Shown: positions 30,252 to 38,958 of the stretch, piece after piece
How positions within the stretch are numbered: position 1 is the stretch's first letter
How the letters are laid out: each line of letters opens with the position of its first letter
Assembly: GCA_949299185.1 (NCBI GenBank)
Contig: CASFZR010000010.1
Span: forward strand, 1-42,627
DNA from: an uncultured Spirochaetales bacterium
Lineage (GTDB): Bacteria > Spirochaetota > Spirochaetia > Sphaerochaetales > Sphaerochaetaceae
Reading direction: 5' to 3'
DNA: 42,627 nucleotides
The notes under the pieces: generated by a model
The model's database searches: none
Told to the model about the DNA's origin: nothing
Seen by the model: only the letters and a program-made list of their open reading frames with translations
Position numbers and translations under genes: made by a program

Positions 30252-33200
30252 CTTCCCTCCTCCTTTCTCCAATCAGGGAAAGCCCTCCTGAGCTTGTGCC
30301 TCTCCAAGAGGAAGTAGAACACAGGCATCAGGAAGAGCGTTATGAACGTCGACGTGGTAAGGCCACCCATGATGACCTGTCCAAGCGGCGCATATATCTC
30401 CGCACCCTCTCCGGTTGCCACGGACATCGGCAGGACGCCGAGGATCGTGGTGAGCGTACTCATCAGGATAGGCCTCAGCCTCGATGCCGTACCCGTCACC
30501 ACGTTCTCCTTGAGCATCTCCAGCTCCACGCCATACGGCACGAGGCCGAGAAGGCGCGTGTCCTCATCATGGAAGATACCCCGCTCATCGAGATACCCCT
30601 TCCTCGAACCATCCTCAAGCTGGTTTATGTAGTCGACCATGATGATTCCGTTGTTGACGAGCATGCCGGCAAGGGAGACGATGCCGAGGATCGCTATCAT
30701 CGAGAGCGTGGAGCCGAATACGGCAAGCGCGAACACGACTCCGATTATGCAGAACGGCGTCAGCAGCATGATCAGCAGCGGCTGGTCGAAGCGCTCATAG
30801 ATAAGGACTATGACCATATAGACGAGGAAGAGCGCGATGAGAAGTGCCCGGAAGACCGGAGGAAGGGACTCCTCGAGCATCTCGCCTATGCCTCCCGTCT
30901 CCGTGGTCACGCCATGGGGAAGAGGATTGGCTGCAAGATACCTATTCACGCGTTCGGTGACTCCCGCGGTACTCTCTCCGGTCAGCTGAGCGCTCACGGT
31001 CATGGTCAGCGCCCTATCGCTATGATCTATCCTCGAGAGGCTCCTCTCCTCGATGAGGTCGGAAAGCTCGTTCATCGTCACGACGCTTCCGGCCTGGGTA
31101 TAGAGCCTTATGGAATCAAGCATCTCCTCTCCTATCCCCTTTTCGGAGATGTCAGAGGAGAGGTGGATATCATAGCGGTCGCCATCTGCGGTGGCGAACG
31201 TGCCCGTATCCATGCCGTTGAAGAGTATCGCGCTGGTCATCGCCGCCTCGTAGTCAGAGATTCCGAGGGAGGAAAGATACTCATAGGAGGCATCGATTAT
31301 GGCGGTACGGGCATCATAGGAGGCGCTAATCGAGGTGGAAAGGACCTCAGGATCCTCGGAAAGGAACTCCTCTATCTCAAGCGCCGCCTGATACAGCTCC
31401 TCATTATCATTGCCGACGAGCGTGAGGCCGTATCCACCGCCTCCGGAGATATACCCGACGAGGTAGTCATAACCGCCATTGCGGACAGAGACCGTAGCAT
31501 CAGGCACGCTCGCGCTTATCATCTCCTGCATCTGCAGGATTATCTCGTGTATATCCCTCTCCCTTTCGGCCACAGGCACGAGGACGGCGTGGATGCCTCC
31601 CTGATTACGCGAGGAGGAGAAGGAGAATACCTCCGTCGACTTTCCCGTATACACGATATGGGTATCAAGCTCAGGGACATTCTCGACGAGGATCTCCTCG
31701 ATCCTGTCCATGCCTCTCTTCGTATCAGAGAGCGTATAGCTATAAGGGAACTCTACGTTGATATAGAAATCGCTGTTATCGGTGGACGGGATGAAGGCAA
31801 GCTCAAGCCGCGAGAGCGAATAGACGGAGATGATCGCTACCATCGCGACGATGGTCAGCACGAACGGCGTGTGGTCAATGGCGCGGGAAAGCGCTACCTT
31901 GTAACCCCTCTCCATCCTGTCTATGCCGCGCATAAGCACGTTATCATGCGCGCTCCTACGGCCATCATCCCGGAGTATCTTGCTGAGGATGTAGGGCACG
32001 AAGACCATGGCCACCACGAGCGACGAGGCTATGGCGAACATGAGCGTGAGCGAGACATCGCGGAGGATATCGCCGATCAGGCCAGATATCGCGGCAATGG
32101 GGATGAATACCACGACGGTGGTAAGGTTCGAGCCTATGACGGACTTATCAACGATACCGGTGCCGCGGTAGATGGATTCCCTCGCGCTATACAGCGCCTT
32201 GCCGTCCTTCTCCGCCTGATAGAACCTGTAGACCTGGTCAAGCACGACGATCGAGGCATCGACTATCGAGCCTAGCGCGACGACTATGCCGGAGATGGAC
32301 ATGAGGTTTATCGTGATTCCCGCGATCTTCATCGCGATGAAGGTAAAGAAGCATGAGAGAGGTATCGAGAGGCCGATCGCAAGCGTCGCCTTGACATCGC
32401 TGAGGAAGATGAAGATGACGGCAATGGCGATGATGATGCCCATGATACCCGATTCGATGACATTCTGCAGCGATGCTGATACCAGCTTGCTGTCATCGCT
32501 GATCATATGATAGCTGATCGCACCGCCGGTCTCGGCCTCCATCTGGGCAAGCAGCTTTTTGACGGCATTGGTGATCTGGATGGTATTGCCATCCTCCCTC
32601 TTGGAAATAGAGACCTCGATGACAGAGCGGCCATCGCTGGTTATGTAGTAATCCTCCTCAGGGTACGCAAGGGTTATATCCGCGACATCGGAAAGCCGGA
32701 TAAGCGTTCCCGCATCATCGGCGCCGATGGGGAGGGATCCTATCTCGGAGATATCGCTGAAGGAGCCATCGAAGCGCATCTCGGTGGCGCTGAAGCCCTG
32801 ATCGACAGTACCAAGCGGCATCGAGAGGTTCGAGAACGAGAGTATCTGATAGACGGTCGTCGGAGAGATCTCCCTTGCGTTGAGGTCATCCATCCTCAGC
32901 CTGACCTGTACCTCAGGCTCGACAGAGCCCGTGATCGAGACGGTGGAGACACCCGATATCCTCGTCAGGCGCGGCCTCAGCTCATCGGTGACGTAGCGTG
33001 AGAGCGATGCTATATCATCGCCGCCGGTAAGCATGAATGAGGCAACCGGAAGCATGGTAGCTCCACCTACTATCGCGGTAGGCTCGCCCTGAAGGCCGGA
33101 CGGAAGAGAAGGCATCAGCTGCGATATCCTGTTCCTGATCTCATCGAGCTGACCGTTAGGATCGACGCCATCGCGGAACGTGATCGTTATCACGCCGACG

Positions 33201-33460
33201 CTGTTCATGGACTGCGAGTCCATGCCCTTGAAGTCAGGCAGCGTCACGAAGTCATCCTCGAGGATATCCACTACCTCCTTCTCGATATCCTCTGCACTCG
33301 CTCCTGGGTATACGGCGATGACGAAGATCTGCGGAAGATCCATATTGGAGATGAACTCCATGTTCGTCGATGATATCGAGACAAGGCCGAACAGCAGGAG
33401 CGCGAGGAGTATCATCGTAAGCACCGCAGGGTGCCTTACAGAGAAGCGGCTTATATTCAC
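30248..33460 (-). CDS. RND-family efflux pump inner-membrane transporter
   Basis: A 1070-residue AcrB/MexB-type proton antiporter with the usual two-half architecture: the N-terminus MNISRFSVRHPAVLTMILLALLLFGLVSI, a first periplasmic region with YPGASAEDIEKEV, and membrane helices including GIIIAIAVIFIFLSDVKATL and the C-terminal GIVSLAGMLVNNGIIMVDYIN. In transmembrane helix 4 the proton-relay Asp pair of AcrB is D401-A402 here (ALGSIVDASIVV), so only one Asp is kept. The middle of the protein carries a second copy of the porter domains. It exports small hydrophobic compounds together with the fusion protein upstream and the TolC-like protein downstream. Both ends overlap neighbouring genes by 4 bp. 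Confidence 0.94.
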   Translation of the reverse strand: MNISRFSVRHPAVLTMILLALLLFGLVSISSTNMEFISNMDLPQIFVIAVYPGASAEDIEKEVVDILEDDFVTLPDFKGMDSQSMNSVGVITITFRDGVDPNGQLDEIRNRISQLMPSLPSGLQGEPTAIVGGATMLPVASFMLTGGDDIASLSRYVTDELRPRLTRISGVSTVSITGSVEPEVQVRLRMDDLNAREISPTTVYQILSFSNLSMPLGTVDQGFSATEMRFDGSFSDISEIGSLPIGADDAGTLIRLSDVADITLAYPEEDYYITSDGRSVIEVSISKREDGNTIQITNAVKKLLAQMEAETGGAISYHMISDDSKLVSASLQNVIESGIMGIIIAIAVIFIFLSDVKATLAIGLSIPLSCFFTFIAMKIAGITINLMSISGIVVALGSIVDASIVVLDQVYRFYQAEKDGKALYSARESIYRGTGIVDKSVIGSNLTTVVVFIPIAAISGLIGDILRDVSLTLMFAIASSLVVAMVFVPYILSKILRDDGRRSAHDNVLMRGIDRMERGYKVALSRAIDHTPFVLTIVAMVAIISVYSLSRLELAFIPSTDNSDFYINVEFPYSYTLSDTKRGMDRIEEILVENVPELDTHIVYTGKSTEVFSFSSSRNQGGIHAVLVPVAERERDIHEIILQMQEMISASVPDATVSVRNGGYDYLVGYISGGGGYGLTLVGNDNEELYQAALEIEEFLSEDPEVLSTSISASYDARTAIIDASYEYLSSLGISDYEAAMTSAILFNGMDTGTFATADGDRYDIHLSSDISEKGIGEEMLDSIRLYTQAGSVVTMNELSDLIEERSLSRIDHSDRALTMTVSAQLTGESTAGVTERVNRYLAANPLPHGVTTETGGIGEMLEESLPPVFRALLIALFLVYMVIVLIYERFDQPLLIMLLTPFCIIGVVFALAVFGSTLSMIAILGIVSLAGMLVNNGIIMVDYINQLEDGSRKGYLDERGIFHDEDTRLLGLVPYGVELEMLKENVVTGTASRLRPILMSTLTTILGVLPMSVATGEGAEIYAPLGQVIMGGLTTSTFITLFLMPVFYFLLERHKLRRAFPDWRKEEGR

Positions 33461-34509
33461 ACGCCCTCCCCGCCCACGACGCTGACCGGCATACCGGAGA
33501 CAAGATCGTTCTGGCCACGCACTATGAAGGAAGTACCTGCATACTCAGCGGGAATCTCGAACCAGGAGCCATCATCAAGGCCGCGCTCGAGGCTCACGAA
33601 CTCAGCGCTACCGCCATCAGAGGAAAGCGCATAGAGCGTTCCATCGGCAAGGGATGCATAGGAAGGAAGCGCAAGGCACTCCCTCTCATCCAGCACGAGC
33701 GTGATACGCACGAACATGCCTGGAACGAATGGCTCAGGAGATGAGAGCGAGACACGGAGGGCGAAGGTCTTTGACGTGGGATCGATATACGGCGCTATTG
33801 AGACGATCTCCGCCTCGCTCATGGCCCCTGATGGAGCAGAGACCTCGACCCGCAGGGTATCACGTCCTGACATGATTCGTCCGAAGTATCGCTCACCCAC
33901 CTTCACGTTGACGATAAGGTCCGATAGATCGGCTATCACGGCCAGGGGGCTCTCGGAGGAAGCGATGGAACCTACGGATGATGGTGCCATGAGGATGGTG
34001 CCGGAAACGGGAGCGGTGACCGTCGCATAGGAAAGCTGCAGCTCCGCAAGCTCGAGCTGTGCCTTCACGGCCCCGAGCTGTGCCTCGAGCGCATCATAGT
34101 CCTGCTTCGTGGCAGCACCCTTCTCGTATAGAGCGGACACCCTCTGGAATGAGCTTTCAAGGCCAAGGTACGCGGCCTCGGCCTGAGCCTTCTGCAGCTC
34201 ATACGGCTCCTTGTCTATCTCCGCGATCACATCACCCTTCTCCACCGTGTCCCCTGCCTCTATCGGGTAGCTCTCGATCGTTCCGCTCACGAACGGTACG
34301 ACAGGAATCATCGCAGAAGCCTCCACATACCCTGTCAGCTCGACCGTCTCGCGGATCGTATGGATCTCAGGCTTCATGACCTCCACAGGCCTTACCGGTG
34401 CCTGATACGTCACCGTTTCCCGACTGTTGAAGAAATAGATGATCGCGGCGAATACCGCCACGAAGACGATAATGAGGATTATATACTTCAAAGCTCCACG
34501 TCTCTGCAT
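33457..34509 (-). CDS. RND periplasmic adaptor (membrane fusion protein)
   Basis: A 350-residue adaptor from the chosen start. One N-terminal membrane anchor is visible (YIILIIVFVAVFAAIIYFF, residues about 9-27). Then come a lipoyl-type half (VVPFVSGTIESYPIEAGDTVEKGDVIAEID), an alpha-helical hairpin (QAEAAYLGLESSFQRVSALYEKG to AQLELAELQLSYATV), the second lipoyl half (TAPVSGTILMAPSSVGSIAS) and a beta-barrel domain (FVPGMFVRITLVL). It links the RND pump to the outer-membrane channel. The ATG at 34509 (MQRRGALKY) is preferred to one at 34566 because the anchor begins there and AGGA lies in front. First gene of the operon. Confidence 0.9.
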   Translation of the reverse strand: MQRRGALKYIILIIVFVAVFAAIIYFFNSRETVTYQAPVRPVEVMKPEIHTIRETVELTGYVEASAMIPVVPFVSGTIESYPIEAGDTVEKGDVIAEIDKEPYELQKAQAEAAYLGLESSFQRVSALYEKGAATKQDYDALEAQLGAVKAQLELAELQLSYATVTAPVSGTILMAPSSVGSIASSESPLAVIADLSDLIVNVKVGERYFGRIMSGRDTLRVEVSAPSGAMSEAEIVSIAPYIDPTSKTFALRVSLSSPEPFVPGMFVRITLVLDERECLALPSYASLADGTLYALSSDGGSAEFVSLERGLDDGSWFEIPAEYAGTSFIVRGQNDLVSGMPVSVVGGEGV

Positions 34510-34590
34510 TGTCCTGGCTTTCCTTAATCTGAAGATAATACGTTCCCATCCTCGGTGGTACGACACTTTTTCGTCACTCTGTTGGATTCA

Positions 34591-34634
34591 TCGCAAAACC
34601 GACACGGCATTGCCAGTTTGTCGGAGTTCTGCGA
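34591..34634. repeat. Nested inverted repeat in the efflux/aldehyde dehydrogenase divergent region
   Basis: Outer arms TCGCA (34591-34595) and TGCGA (34630-34634), inner arms CCGACA (34599-34604) and TGTCGG (34619-34624), and a central GGC-ATT-GCC. It spans 44 bp between the two divergent operons and may be a regulator site or hairpin. Confidence 0.45.
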
Positions 34635-34671
34635 CATTCACCATGCGAGGCAATCATGGTATCATCACCGC

Positions 34672-36042
34672 ATGACCGATTACGAAGCAGTGCTTGATAA
34701 GCAGAAGGAATACTATAGGACGGGAGAGACGCTTCCGGTCGCTTTCCGCAAGGAGATGCTCAGGAAGCTCAAGGATGCGCTCAAGACGCATGAGGACGAG
34801 ATCATCGAGGCCCTTGGCGAAGACCTCGGCAAGAGTGATTTCGAGGCCTATGCGACGGAGATAGGCATAGTCTACGGGGAGATAGGCTACCTATTGAAGC
34901 ATCTCTCGTCGTTCATGCGTAAGAAGCGCGTGGCATCCCCCATCACGATCTTCAAGGCATCCTCCTACACCATCGCGGATCCGATGGGCTCGGTGCTGAT
35001 CATGTCTCCATGGAACTATCCTCTGCAGCTCACGATGGTACCCCTTGCCGGAGCCATAGCCGGGGGCAATACCGCGATCGTCAAGCCCTCAAGATACTCG
35101 AAGGCCACGTCCGCGCTGATGAAGAGGATAATAGACGAGACCTTCGACGAGAGGTACATAGCCTGCTTCGAAGGCGGCCATGAGACGAACACGGCACTTC
35201 TTGAGCTGAGGTATGACCTCATATTCTTCACCGGCAGCCCCGGCGTCGGAAGGATCGTCGCCGCGAAGGCCGCTGAGACGCTGACGCCTACGGTGCTGGA
35301 GCTGGGAGGCAAGAGCCCCGTCATCGTCGATGAGAGCGCGGATGTGAGGCTCACCGCGCGCCGCCTTGCCTGGGCGAAGTACCTAAACGCCGGCCAGACC
35401 TGCGTCGCCCCGGACTACGTGCTTGCCGCGAAGGGAATGGCGAAGCCGCTTATCGAGGCGATGAGGAAGGAGATCGAGAGGATGTTCTCATCCTCTCCCC
35501 TTACCTCTCCGGACCTTCCGAAGATGATCAACGAACGCCACTATGAGAGGGTTAAGGGGCTTATTTCAGGATCCGTCACCGCTATCGGAGGCAAGGCTGA
35601 TGATGGGACGAGGAAGATAGAGCCTACGGTACTCTATCCCGTGCGCCCCTCTGATCCCGTGATGCAGGAGGAGATCTTCGGCCCCGTGCTTCCCGTGCTG
35701 GAGTACGAGAGCCTCGATGAAGCGATAGACTTCATACGCGACCGCGAGAAGCCGCTGGCGCTCTATATCTTCAGCAGGACGGAGAGGAACATCGAGAAGA
35801 TCCATGCGCTCTGCTCGTTCGGAGGAGGCTGCGTCAACGACGCGGTGATCCACCTTACCAACCCTCGCCTCCCGTTCGGAGGGGTGGGAAACTCAGGCAT
35901 GGGAGCCTATCATGGCAAGAAGAGCCTTGAGACCTTCACGCACAGGAAATCGATAATAAGAGAGGCTTTGTGGATCGATGTCCCTGTACGTTACGCTCCT
36001 TTCCGGAATAAGATTAAGCTGCTGAGGCTGCTGATGAGATGA
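34672..36042 (+). CDS. NAD(P)-dependent aldehyde dehydrogenase (class 3-like)
   Basis: A 456-residue aldehyde dehydrogenase that oxidises aldehydes to acids. It has the short class 3/fatty-aldehyde form without an N-terminal extension. The oxyanion/cofactor region is MSPWNYPLQL, the general-base Glu is in VLELGGKSPVIV, and the nucleophile Cys is in NAGQTCVAPDYV. The C-terminal NDAVIHLTNPRLPFGGVGNSGMGAYHGKKS block is typical of the class, as is the tail with RYAPF. The ATG at 34672 (MTDYEAVLDKQ) gives the family start; an open frame upstream to 34555 has no homology look. It overlaps the ClC gene by 4 bp, so detoxification and ion export are co-expressed. Confidence 0.92.
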   Translation: MTDYEAVLDKQKEYYRTGETLPVAFRKEMLRKLKDALKTHEDEIIEALGEDLGKSDFEAYATEIGIVYGEIGYLLKHLSSFMRKKRVASPITIFKASSYTIADPMGSVLIMSPWNYPLQLTMVPLAGAIAGGNTAIVKPSRYSKATSALMKRIIDETFDERYIACFEGGHETNTALLELRYDLIFFTGSPGVGRIVAAKAAETLTPTVLELGGKSPVIVDESADVRLTARRLAWAKYLNAGQTCVAPDYVLAAKGMAKPLIEAMRKEIERMFSSSPLTSPDLPKMINERHYERVKGLISGSVTAIGGKADDGTRKIEPTVLYPVRPSDPVMQEEIFGPVLPVLEYESLDEAIDFIRDREKPLALYIFSRTERNIEKIHALCSFGGGCVNDAVIHLTNPRLPFGGVGNSGMGAYHGKKSLETFTHRKSIIREALWIDVPVRYAPFRNKIKLLRLLMR

Positions 36043-37325
36043 AGATACCCAGATGGATCGAGGAAGTGATCAAGAGCATACCGGTCGGTGCCGCCACGGG
36101 ACTGGCCATGACCTTCTTTGCCAACACGGTATCGCTCTTCGGTGACATGAACGTCCTCTGGCCGTATCTCGTGCTGCTGCTGCCGTTCGGCGGCTACGCG
36201 ACGATGTGGCTCTACAACGGATTCGGGGAGTCCTACAGGGCCATAACGATGACGGCGATCGACCTCATCCATGACGGGGAGGCAAAGGAGACAGGAAGCG
36301 AGAGGAAGAAGGCGAAGTTCAGGATCACGCCGATGATGGGGCTTGTCGCCTACATCGCCGCCGCTACCGCCCACTTCACAGGCGCCTCGGTGGGAAAGGA
36401 AGGCGCAGGAGTCCAGATCGGTCTCGCGATCGGAGAGCTTGGGTACAGGCTGGACAAGCGGCTTTCCTGGAGCGGGCATAGAGGACGAGGAGACTATTAT
36501 CTCATGGTAAGTGCCGCCGCGGCCTTCGGAGGGCTCTTCTCCGCGCCCGTCACCGGCACGATATTCGGCATGACATTCGCCTCCCCTGATATCCTGCGGC
36601 TCTCGGTGATGCTTCCCTGCATGGTATCGGCATTCACCTCCGTGATCGTCTCCCAGTACGCTGGGATACACGTGATGCAGATACCGCCATTCGAGACCCT
36701 TCCGCTGAACTTCACCAGCATGGTCCAGGCGATCCTTATCGCGGTGGCCGTAGGACTCCTCGCAAGGCTCTTCGTATTCCTTCTTGAGGATTTCAAGGCA
36801 AGGCTGAAGCGGAGATTCAAGCACCCAGCGCTGCGCACCATCGTTCCCTCGGTGATAGCCGCGACGATCTTCCTCATCTCATATAAGCTTACCGGACGCG
36901 ATGATTACAACGGGCTCTCGCTGACGCTGCTGTATGACTCGATGAACGGTAACGGCGTGCCGCTCTTCTCCTTCGCGCTGAAGGCCCTCCTAGTCTTCCT
37001 CTCGATATCGGCAGGATTCGTCGGCGGAGAGGTCGTACCCCTACTTGTCACAGGAGGCACATTCGGCTATACGCTCGCCACGATCTTCTCCCTCCATCAG
37101 CCGACATTCGCGGCGCTCGGAGCGATAGGCATGCTCTCTGGAGGCACGAACCTTCCCCTCGTCTGCTTCGCGCTCGGCCTGGAACTCTTCGGATACTCCG
37201 AGCCTGCGATGCTCTTCATCGTCGTCGCGATCTCCTACATAGCCTCAGGGAAGAAGAGCATCTACCAGCATCAGCGGAACGCCTTGGAGGAGAGGATCAC
37301 TCATCCCTCCACAGCCACGATGTGA
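36039..37325 (+). CDS. ClC-family ion transporter, probably of the fluoride/proton (CLC-F) type
   Basis: A 428-residue ClC membrane protein with about ten to twelve helices. The gating Glu is in GASVGKEGAGVQIG. The canonical chloride motif GSGIP is absent. The late motif reads AGFVGGEVVPLLVTGGTFG, close to the GxxGGExxPLF form that I associate with CLC-F fluoride antiporters and unlike the GGIFAPSL form of chloride/proton exchangers. The call as a fluoride exporter is therefore likely but not certain. No fluoride riboswitch was recognised upstream. The gene is coupled to the aldehyde dehydrogenase by a 4-bp overlap, and its last 29 bp overlap the convergent acetyltransferase gene. Confidence 0.85.
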   Translation: MKIPRWIEEVIKSIPVGAATGLAMTFFANTVSLFGDMNVLWPYLVLLLPFGGYATMWLYNGFGESYRAITMTAIDLIHDGEAKETGSERKKAKFRITPMMGLVAYIAAATAHFTGASVGKEGAGVQIGLAIGELGYRLDKRLSWSGHRGRGDYYLMVSAAAAFGGLFSAPVTGTIFGMTFASPDILRLSVMLPCMVSAFTSVIVSQYAGIHVMQIPPFETLPLNFTSMVQAILIAVAVGLLARLFVFLLEDFKARLKRRFKHPALRTIVPSVIAATIFLISYKLTGRDDYNGLSLTLLYDSMNGNGVPLFSFALKALLVFLSISAGFVGGEVVPLLVTGGTFGYTLATIFSLHQPTFAALGAIGMLSGGTNLPLVCFALGLELFGYSEPAMLFIVVAISYIASGKKSIYQHQRNALEERITHPSTATM

Positions 37326-37989
37326 GCATGTCGGAAGCCACAAGCCCAAGACGCCTCTGCAGCGAGATCGATGACTCGTTTGACCGATATACATTGCAGT
37401 ACGCCATGCGTCCCTCAGAAAGGGCCTTGTCGATGAGGAAGGACTCCATCAGCCTGCCGTATCCCATTCGCCTATAGCGGGGCAGTATCTCAAGCATCCC
37501 CATCGCGCCCTCGCTATGGAAGCCTCCGAAGCCGGCAAGCTCCGCGCCAGAGAAGATACCCCATAGCCTCCCTGCATCGATGCGCTCACGGATATATCCT
37601 ACCTCATGGCCATATGCCTCGGCAGCCATTTCCGCATGTTCCGGTCCAAGAGGCCTTATAGAGGAGTAATCCTTCCCTATGCGATCTCCTTCATATACGA
37701 AGAGATAGCATGGCTCCCCCTGCTCGAGGCCCATTGAGCAGAGATAGTCAGAAAGCCCCTGTCCGTGCGATACCACGAGGCGCGCGGAGATGATGAACGG
37801 ATCTATCCAGGAACAGGAAGAGGAGAATGACGCTGCCATGTACGTGGAGCATGGATGGCGGATAAGCATCCCGTCATCTGAGAGGAACGTGATCTCCGTC
37901 CCCTCCTCTGAGCGGAGGACGTCTATCATATCGCAATAGGCAAGGCGATCCTTATCCAAGAGGAACGCAGCTGCATCGGATCTGTCCAT
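37297..37989 (-). CDS. GNAT-family N-acetyltransferase with an extra N-terminal domain
   Basis: A 230-residue protein. The C-terminal half is a GNAT domain: AGFGGFHSEGAMGMLEILPRYRRMGYGRLMESFLIDKA carries the acetyl-CoA loop R-R-M-G-Y-G-R, followed by CNVYRSNESSISLQRRLGL. The first about 110 residues form a separate domain with no motif that I know (MLIRHPCSTYMAASFSSSC and nearby), similar in layout to two-domain GNAT proteins of anaerobes. The substrate is unknown. Its 3' end overlaps the 3' end of the ClC gene by 29 bp on the opposite strand. Confidence 0.82.
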   Translation of the reverse strand: MDRSDAAAFLLDKDRLAYCDMIDVLRSEEGTEITFLSDDGMLIRHPCSTYMAASFSSSCSWIDPFIISARLVVSHGQGLSDYLCSMGLEQGEPCYLFVYEGDRIGKDYSSIRPLGPEHAEMAAEAYGHEVGYIRERIDAGRLWGIFSGAELAGFGGFHSEGAMGMLEILPRYRRMGYGRLMESFLIDKALSEGRMAYCNVYRSNESSISLQRRLGLVASDMLTSWLWRDE

Positions 37990-38074
37990 GACATGATACT
38001 ACCCGGACAGGCATCGCCTATCAAGGAGACGGAAAAGGCCGCCTTGGAGAAATGGAAAGTGAAGGATACAAGAC

Positions 38075-38443
38075 CTATATCAGCTTCCGGTAATCGATCT
38101 TGAGATGGGGCGCAAGCTTCTTCGCGACAGATAGCGTCATGGGAACCCTGCCATTCTCAATGCGGGATATAGTCTCCCTAGACACACCGGAAAGCTCTGC
38201 AAGCCTTTTCTGCGTCATGGCCCCGGCCCTCCATCTATAAGCATCAAGGCGCAAGCCGGGATTCTCTTCTAGCCTCTTCTCAGTCTCCTTGAACCACCCG
38301 GTCTCACACACCTCCACGAGTTCATCATCATCGTCATACACGACCTTTGCTTCAGGATACTTCTCCCTGATGAGAGGAAGGATGGACTCCGCGCCGCTGT
38401 TTATGATCACATCAATATGGTGCGTTCTCTCTACTACCTGCAT
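38075..38443 (-). CDS. XRE-family antitoxin
   Basis: A 122-residue protein with a C-terminal helix-turn-helix (MTQKRLAELSGVSRETISRIENGRVPMTLSVAKKLAPHL, residues about 77-115) and an N-terminal acidic region (VVYDDDDELVEVC) that may contact the toxin. It follows the RelE-like toxin gene and overlaps it by 32 bp, the toxin-first order of HigBA-like systems. It probably neutralises the toxin and represses the operon through the inverted repeat before the toxin gene. Confidence 0.88.
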   Translation of the reverse strand: MQVVERTHHIDVIINSGAESILPLIREKYPEAKVVYDDDDELVEVCETGWFKETEKRLEENPGLRLDAYRWRAGAMTQKRLAELSGVSRETISRIENGRVPMTLSVAKKLAPHLKIDYRKLI

Positions 38444-38705
38444 AATACACCTCTATCTCTATCGTCCCTTTTTCCCACAGCCAGCAGGCTACCCAATGAT
38501 ACCCTAGATGACAATGATACCTATTTGCTCCTAGCTCGGAGAAATTCGGCCAATTCTTCCTAAAGGCTCCATTCTCCTCAAGGTCCTTGACAAGGATATC
38601 AAGCCTGTCCTGCATCCTCTTCGGCATCCTTTCAGAGATATGCCGTACCCTATTCCTCATCACGACCTTGTACTTCACCTTTAAAGTATGTGACAGTTTT
38701 ATCAC
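38412..38705 (-). CDS. RelE/HigB-like toxin
   Basis: A small toxin of the RelE superfamily, of the group with the C-terminal signature YHCHLGYHWVACWLWEKGTIEIEVYYAGSRENAPY. Such proteins block translation by cutting mRNA on the ribosome. The longest frame starts at a GTG at 38705. That codon lies inside an inverted repeat and next to a TTGACT -35-like box, so the true start is probably downstream: a GTG at 38678 (VKYKVVM) or the ATG at 38660, which has AAGG in front. The antitoxin gene follows with a 32-bp overlap. Confidence 0.85.
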   Translation of the reverse strand: MIKLSHTLKVKYKVVMRNRVRHISERMPKRMQDRLDILVKDLEENGAFRKNWPNFSELGANRYHCHLGYHWVACWLWEKGTIEIEVYYAGSRENAPY

Positions 38706-38708
38706 ATA
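38687..38708 (-). promoter_or_regulatory. Candidate operator of the RelE-like/XRE toxin-antitoxin operon
   Basis: TATGTGA (38687-38693) and TCACATA (38702-38708), perfect 7-bp arms with an 8-bp spacer. A TTGACT box just upstream on the minus strand gives a plausible -35 that would place the dyad across the promoter. Confidence 0.55.
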
Positions 38709-38784
38709 GTCAATTCACAATGCCGTTCAAAGGAGATGCAGACATCCTCCTTATTCACGTAGAGAAGAATATTAAATTTCATTT

Positions 38785-38804
38785 TGTCAAATTTTTATTT
38801 GACA
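38785..38804. repeat. Perfect inverted repeat in the toxin/EF-G divergent spacer
   Basis: TGTCAAAT (38785-38792), TTTT, ATTTGACA (38797-38804). The rest of the 253-bp gap contains the two promoters and no gene that I recognise. Possible regulator site. Confidence 0.4.
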
Positions 38805-38920
38805 TTCTGATACGATCTCTTCATACGTAGTAACATAGGATAACTAATGGATTTCTGTGCTTTTCGCATGATCGCGATCCGCATGGCTGGAGAAATGGCC
38901 CTTAACCTGATTCCCCATAG

Positions 38921-38949
38921 TTACATAGCATCCCCTTTTGTGGTATGTT
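38921..38949 (+). promoter_or_regulatory. Promoter of the EF-G gene, predicting a leaderless mRNA
   Basis: TTACAT (38921-38926), 17-bp spacer, TATGTT (38944-38949) preceded by TGG. The expected start is at 38955-38958, directly before the ATG at 38959, and no ribosome site is present. Confidence 0.5.
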
Positions 38950-38958
38950 TACACCGCT

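Noticed and set aside
30296..32275. A 659-codon open frame on the plus strand opposite the RND pump gene
   Set aside because: It is fully antisense to a motif-complete pump, rich in His, Arg and Asp with no family pattern, as expected from the mirror of GC-biased codons.
34570..34671. Fluoride riboswitch before the aldehyde dehydrogenase-ClC operon
   Set aside because: The conserved GGCGATGGTGTTC-type start of that riboswitch is not present; only a nested inverted repeat is seen.
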